A stretch of 64,000 bases of DNA from Myxococcaceae bacterium JPH2. Its GTDB lineage: Bacteria; Myxococcota; Myxococcia; Myxococcales; Myxococcaceae. Positions 60,641 to 64,000 of the stretch are shown piece after piece (within the stretch, counting starts at the first letter, position 1; each line of letters begins with the position of its first letter). Under the pieces are notes generated by a model. That model ran no database searches. It had not been told where the DNA came from and was given only the letters and a program-made list of their open reading frames with translations. The stretch lies in assembly GCA_016458225.1 (NCBI GenBank), contig JAEMGR010000041.1, positions 58,712-122,711 of the forward strand, written 5' to 3'. A program made the position numbers and the translations under genes.

Positions 60641-61066
60641 TCAGGGCGCTTCCGCGCGGCGCTTGAACGCGTCCAGCATCTTGGGCAGCGAGGTGTCCAC
60701 GAGCGCGTTGACGATGGACTTGGGCACGAGGGCGCCCAGGGCCATCTCCACGTTGTACGTCGCGCGCGTCTTGCCCTCGCCCTCCGGCTCGAGCACCCAG
60801 CTGCCGCGGTTGTCCTTCATGACCTCGCCCTCGACGAAGGTCCAGGACATGCGGCGCGGGCGGTCCTCGGTGACGCGGATGGTGTAGCGGATCCGCTTCA
60901 TCACCTCGACCTCGTAGTGCACGTCCACCGTGTTGCCCTGGCGCTTGGACGTGCTGACCTTCTTCACCTCCGGAAGGAAGTCCGGGTAGCGGTCGAAGTT
61001 CATGACGACGTCGAAGACCTTCTCGACGGGGGCATTGATGGTGATGGTCCGCGTGGCGCCAGCCAT
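60641..61066 (-). CDS. SRPBCC (polyketide-cyclase/Coq10-like) protein
   Basis: 141 aa. START/SRPBCC fold: MAGATRTITINAPVEKVFDV, NFDRYPDFLPEVKKV, VHYEVEVMKRIRYTIRV, SWTFVEGEVMKDNRGSWVLE. It is close to the Coq10/type II toxin RatA-like group and binds a hydrophobic ligand, perhaps quinone or lipid. It follows glpX by 33 bp on the same strand, so the two are probably co-transcribed, although a link in function is not evident. Confidence 0.82.
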   Translation of the reverse strand: MAGATRTITINAPVEKVFDVVMNFDRYPDFLPEVKKVSTSKRQGNTVDVHYEVEVMKRIRYTIRVTEDRPRRMSWTFVEGEVMKDNRGSWVLEPEGEGKTRATYNVEMALGALVPKSIVNALVDTSLPKMLDAFKRRAEAP

Positions 61067-61099
61067 GGATGACTCCGGGATGCGAGGGTGTGGGACGGA

Positions 61100-62065
61100 T
61101 TACAGAGCGTAGCCCGGCTTCTTGTCGAACTTGTGCAGGGACTGGATGAAGCGCACGGTGCTCGTCTTGCTGCGCATCACGACCGAGTGCGTCTCGCAGC
61201 CGCCGCCGAAGAAGCGCACGCCCTTGAGGAAGTCACCGGTGGTGACGCCCGTGGCGGCGAACATCACCTCGCCCTTGGCCAGCTCCTCCGCCGTGTAGAT
61301 GCGGTGGATGTCCGTGATGCCCATCTTCTTCGCGCGCTCGATCTCCCCGGCGTTGCGCGGAACGAGCCGCCCCTGCATGTCACCGCCCGTGGCGCGGATG
61401 GCGGCCGCGGCGATGACGCCCTCGGGGGCGCCGCCGATGCCCATCAGCACGTCCACGCCCGTGCCCTCGAAGCACGTGGCGATGGCGCCGGCCACGTCAC
61501 CGTCCTCGATGAGCCGGATGCGCGCGCCCGCGGCGCGGATCTCCTTGATGAGGTCCGCGTGGCGCTCGCGCTCCAGCACCATCACGGTGAGGTCCTCGAC
61601 GTAGACCTTCATCCGCTCGGCGATGGCGCGGAGGTTGTCCGTGGGGCTCTTGGTGAGGTCAATGGCGCCCCGGGCGCGCGGACCGACGACGAGCTTCTCC
61701 ATGTACGTGTCGGGCGCGTTGAGCAGGCCGCCCTGGCTGGCCATGGCCACGACGGAGATGGAGCCCGGCCGGCCGTAGGCGCAGAGGTTGGTGCCCTCCA
61801 ACGGGTCGAGCGCGATGTCCACCGCGGGCGCGCCCTCGCCGCGCTTGCCCACCTTCTCGCCGATGTAGAGCATGGGCGCCTCATCGCGCTCGCCCTCGCC
61901 GATGACGACGGTGCCGTCGATCTGCAGCGCGTCGAAGGCGCGGCGCATGGCGTCCACCGCGACCTGGTCCGACTCGTTCTTGTTGCCGCGGCCCATGAGG
62001 CGAGCCGAAGCGATGGCCGCCATCTCGGTGACGCGCACGGCCTCCATTGCCAGGTTGCGATCCAT
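61100..62065 (-). CDS. glpX: Class II fructose-1,6-bisphosphatase
   Basis: 321 aa. Motifs of the GlpX/lithium-sensitive phosphatase fold: MDRNLAMEAVRVTEMAAIAS, VIGEGERDEAPMLYIGEKVG, DIALDPLEGTNLCAYGRPG, and the substrate-binding VLMGIGGAPEGVIAAAA. It removes the 1-phosphate from fructose-1,6-bisphosphate in gluconeogenesis. Myxobacteria live mainly on amino acids and lipids, so this step is expected to be important, a point from general knowledge. It heads the glpX-SRPBCC transcript. Confidence 0.95.
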   Translation of the reverse strand: MDRNLAMEAVRVTEMAAIASARLMGRGNKNESDQVAVDAMRRAFDALQIDGTVVIGEGERDEAPMLYIGEKVGKRGEGAPAVDIALDPLEGTNLCAYGRPGSISVVAMASQGGLLNAPDTYMEKLVVGPRARGAIDLTKSPTDNLRAIAERMKVYVEDLTVMVLERERHADLIKEIRAAGARIRLIEDGDVAGAIATCFEGTGVDVLMGIGGAPEGVIAAAAIRATGGDMQGRLVPRNAGEIERAKKMGITDIHRIYTAEELAKGEVMFAATGVTTGDFLKGVRFFGGGCETHSVVMRSKTSTVRFIQSLHKFDKKPGYAL

Positions 62066-62124
62066 TGTGGTGCTCCTCGTGTTTCAAAGAATCCGGTGGG
62101 ACGTCGAGTTCGGAAGTCGCGGGG

Positions 62125-62541
62125 TCAAGCGTCGGGCGGCATCAACCGGGTGATGGCTTCGGGCATGCGGGTGGGCCGGCCGTCGCGCCCCACGCAGGCA
62201 TGCATCGTGCGGCCCAGGCACAAGAGCTCCGGCGACTCCCCGTCGCGCAGCAGCTCGTAGGTGAACACGAGGGACGCGCGCCGCAGCTCGCTCAGCGACG
62301 TGCGGATGACGAGCAGGTCGTCATAGCGAGCGGAGGCCTTGTACTGGGCGCTCGCCTCCACCACGGGCAGCATCAGCCCGGAGCGCTCTATCTCTCGGTA
62401 GCTGCCACCGTGTGCGCGGAAGAACTCGCTCCGAGCGAACTCGAAGTAGCGAAAGTAGTTCGCGTAGTACACGACACCCATCTGGTCCGTGTCGCCGTAG
62501 ATGACGCGCAGCCGTGCCTCGACCATGTGTGGGCCGCCCAT
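62125..62541 (-). CDS. YbgC-type acyl-CoA thioesterase
   Basis: 138 aa, a single hotdog domain. The motif YGDTDQMGVVYYANYFRYFE contains the catalytic Asp of the YbgC group. EIERSGLMLPVVEASAQYKA and LGRTMHACVGRDG follow. It hydrolyses acyl-CoA esters in the cytoplasm. The ATG at 62541 is used; an in-frame ATG at 62526 (MVEARLRV) is equally likely, and neither has a clear ribosome-binding site. Confidence 0.85.
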   Translation of the reverse strand: MGGPHMVEARLRVIYGDTDQMGVVYYANYFRYFEFARSEFFRAHGGSYREIERSGLMLPVVEASAQYKASARYDDLLVIRTSLSELRRASLVFTYELLRDGESPELLCLGRTMHACVGRDGRPTRMPEAITRLMPPDA

Positions 62542-62680
62542 ATCAGGGAGCCCCGCCGTGTCCAAGGACGCCGGCCGTTTGATGGTGGCTTCTGACCATC
62601 CCCCTGCGCCCGTGGCTCTCGGCTGCTGGCCCAGCGCGCCTGAGACGCCGCACCGGGTCCCCCCACGAGGAGGCACCACG

Positions 62681-62717
62681 AAAAAACGCGCCGCCACCTC
62701 GAAGGGTGACGGCGCGT
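62681..62717 (-). terminator. Intrinsic terminator of nadC
   Basis: On the minus-strand RNA a 13-pair stem (ACGCGCCGTCACC with GGTGGCGGCGCGT, one G-U pair) around a 6-nt loop is followed by six U residues, encoded by AAAAAA at 62681-62686. This is the clearest Rho-independent terminator in the window. Confidence 0.9.
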
Positions 62718-62758
62718 CTCGCGTTGAGTCGAGCAGAGCTCCAGGCGCTTCGAGCGCC

Positions 62759-63643
62759 CTACCCCTGCGATGCGGCGGCGCGCGGCTTGCGCGCGGACTT
62801 CTTCGCGGCGGAGATCTCCAGCGACAGGTCCATCGCGCGCGCCGAGTGCGTCAGCGCGCCCATGGACACGAAGTCCACGCCCATCTTCGCCAGCCGAGGC
62901 AGGCGCTCCAACGTGACACCGCCGGAGACCTCGAGCGGGACCCGGCCGCCCGCGAGCTTCACGGCCTCGCGAATCTGCGCGTCGTCCATGTTGTCGAGCA
63001 TCACCACGTCAGCGCCCGCCTCGATGGCCTCGGTGAGCTGCTTGAGCGAGGTGACTTCAATCTCGATCTTCACCAGCCGAGGGCCGTGGGCCTTCGCGCG
63101 ACGGACCGCCTCCGTCACGGAGCCGCCCACCGCCGCGATGTGGTTGTCCTTGATGAGGATGCCGTCGAAGAGGCCAAAGCGGTGGTTGGTGGCGCCGCCC
63201 AGCCGCACGGCCTCCTTCGCCAGTCCGCGCATGCCTGGCGGCGTCTTGCGCGTGTCGAGGACGAGGAGCTTCGAGCCGCGCACGGACGTCATCGCCTGCT
63301 GCGCCAACGTCGCGATGCCCGCGGCCCGCTGCACCAGGTTGAGGGCCGTGCGCTCGGCGGCGAGCAGGGAGCGAAGCCGACCGTGGACGCGCGCGGCGAC
63401 CACCTTCGGCTTGATCTCCTCGCCGTCCCGCCGCAGCACCTCCACCTCCACCCGGGGATCGACCTTGTGGAAGACGCGGGTGAAGGCCTCCAGCCCCGCG
63501 AGCACCAGCTGCTCCTTGGCGAGCAGCTCGCCACTGCCCTCCGCGTCGGCGGGGACCAGGGCCAGGGACGTGACGTCTCCCGCGGCCCCCAGGTCTTCGT
63601 CGAGCGAGAGGTCGATGAGTCGATCGAGGTAATCCTGCTGCAC
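62759..63643 (-). CDS. nadC: Nicotinate-nucleotide pyrophosphorylase (quinolinate phosphoribosyltransferase)
   Basis: 294 aa from GTG at 63643 (GGAGGAG upstream). Motifs: AERTALNLVQRAAGIATLAQ, LDTRKTPPGMRGLAKEAVRL, GGATNHRFGLFDGILIKDNH, VMLDNMDDAQIREAV, LEVSGGVTLERLPRLAKMGV. It turns quinolinate and PRPP into nicotinate mononucleotide for NAD synthesis. It follows the histone-H1-like gene by 8 bp, so the two may share a transcript. Confidence 0.96.
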   Translation of the reverse strand: MQQDYLDRLIDLSLDEDLGAAGDVTSLALVPADAEGSGELLAKEQLVLAGLEAFTRVFHKVDPRVEVEVLRRDGEEIKPKVVAARVHGRLRSLLAAERTALNLVQRAAGIATLAQQAMTSVRGSKLLVLDTRKTPPGMRGLAKEAVRLGGATNHRFGLFDGILIKDNHIAAVGGSVTEAVRRAKAHGPRLVKIEIEVTSLKQLTEAIEAGADVVMLDNMDDAQIREAVKLAGGRVPLEVSGGVTLERLPRLAKMGVDFVSMGALTHSARAMDLSLEISAAKKSARKPRAAASQG

Positions 63644-63651
63644 GTCTCCTC

Positions 63652-64000
63652 CTACCTACGAGCCTTGCCGGTCCGGGCCGGTGACTTCCCGCGGTTGACC
63701 TTCTTCGCCACGGCCGTCTTGGCCGGAGCCTTCTTCGCCAGCTTCTTGGCCGGAGCCTTCTTCGCAGCGACCTTCTTCGCGGACGCCTTGCCCGACGCCT
63801 TCTTGGCCGCGACCTTCTTCGCAGGCGCCTTGGCCGAGCCCTTCTTCGCCGCGACCTTCTTCGCAGGCGCCTTGGCCGAGCCCTTCTTCGCCGCGGCCTT
63901 CTTCGCAGGCGCCTTGGCCGTCTTCTTCGCCGCGGCCTTCTTCGCCGGCGCCTTGGCCGTCTTCTTCTCCGCGACCTTCTTCGCGGGCGCCTTGGCGGCC
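63652..64000 (-). CDS. Histone-H1-like Lys/Ala-rich protein, partial (C-terminal part)
   Basis: About 115 codons to the stop at 63652; the 5' part lies beyond the right edge. The visible protein is almost only Lys, Ala, Pro and Gly in repeats such as APAKKAAAKKTAKAPAKKVA, ending KSPARTGKARR. This resembles eukaryotic histone H1 tails and bacterial H1-like proteins that bind DNA without sequence preference. An N-terminal folded domain may exist beyond the edge. The underlying repeats of AAGAAGG-type codons make the region prone to slippage in length. It is 8 bp upstream of nadC. Confidence 0.8.
   Translation of the reverse strand, partial: AAKAPAKKVAEKKTAKAPAKKAAAKKTAKAPAKKAAAKKGSAKAPAKKVAAKKGSAKAPAKKVAAKKASGKASAKKVAAKKAPAKKLAKKAPAKTAVAKKVNRGKSPARTGKARR

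Overview
The window is very GC-rich and densely packed, with 4-nt start/stop overlaps, GTG starts and long antisense shadow frames. It looks like chromosomal DNA of a predatory myxobacterium (Myxococcus/Corallococcus/Archangium type). The evidence is two proteins with MYXO-CTERM-like tails, Hanks-type kinases with the HRDVSPSN loop, PEGA-domain proteins, a DUF4388-type response regulator, a lexA promoter carrying a myxobacterial-type LexA box, and a histone-H1-like Lys/Ala-rich protein. The genus is inferred from protein style only. I saw no rRNA, tRNA, CRISPR array, insertion sequence, prophage or origin.

Layout. 1-1392 (-): yacG, a CpsB/YwqE-type PHP phosphatase and a flippase-like membrane protein cut by the window edge. 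1511-10721: mostly single enzymes and regulators (quinone oxidoreductase, MmcQ/YjbR protein, TPR plus cyclic-nucleotide-binding protein, arylamine N-acetyltransferase, LysR regulator divergent from a metallo-beta-lactamase-fold hydrolase, agmatinase/arginase-family enzyme, S37-type peptidase, and a receiver protein with a degenerate kinase core). 10980-15448 (+): DegP/DegQ-type protease, a probable pseudokinase with PEGA-like tail, and a secreted hypothetical. 15491-16075 (-): Fe-type superoxide dismutase.

16409-24930 (+) is a tight envelope gene set: PEGA lipoprotein, Ser/Thr kinase with an N-terminal PilZ-like region, Ig-like repeat protein ending in a probable beta-barrel, two paralogous TIG-fold lipoproteins, and a FecR-domain protein. 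28630-45379 (-) is a second set of similar logic: a large hybrid kinase and a classical histidine kinase, a FecR-domain protein, a TolB-like propeller with MYXO-CTERM-like tail, an Ig-like protein homologous to the one in the first set but apparently started by CTG, a 1200-aa beta-barrel protein and a 1020-aa MYXO-CTERM-like protein. I infer that these are two related signalling-plus-cell-surface loci. They are the most interesting part of the window.

45577-51946: lexA with a LexA box exactly between its -35 and -10, a TPR lipoprotein, an outer-membrane protein, an acyltransferase, a P1-family peptidase and a TPR protein. 52415-64000: YaiI-family protein, alpha/beta hydrolase, SnoaL-like protein, methyltransferase, the operon eno-surE-LysM/M23 lipoprotein, a divergent ADP-ribosylglycohydrolase-family protein, a 59-aa conserved-looking protein, a SRPBCC protein, glpX, a YbgC-type thioesterase, nadC with a textbook intrinsic terminator, and the histone-H1-like gene running off the right edge.
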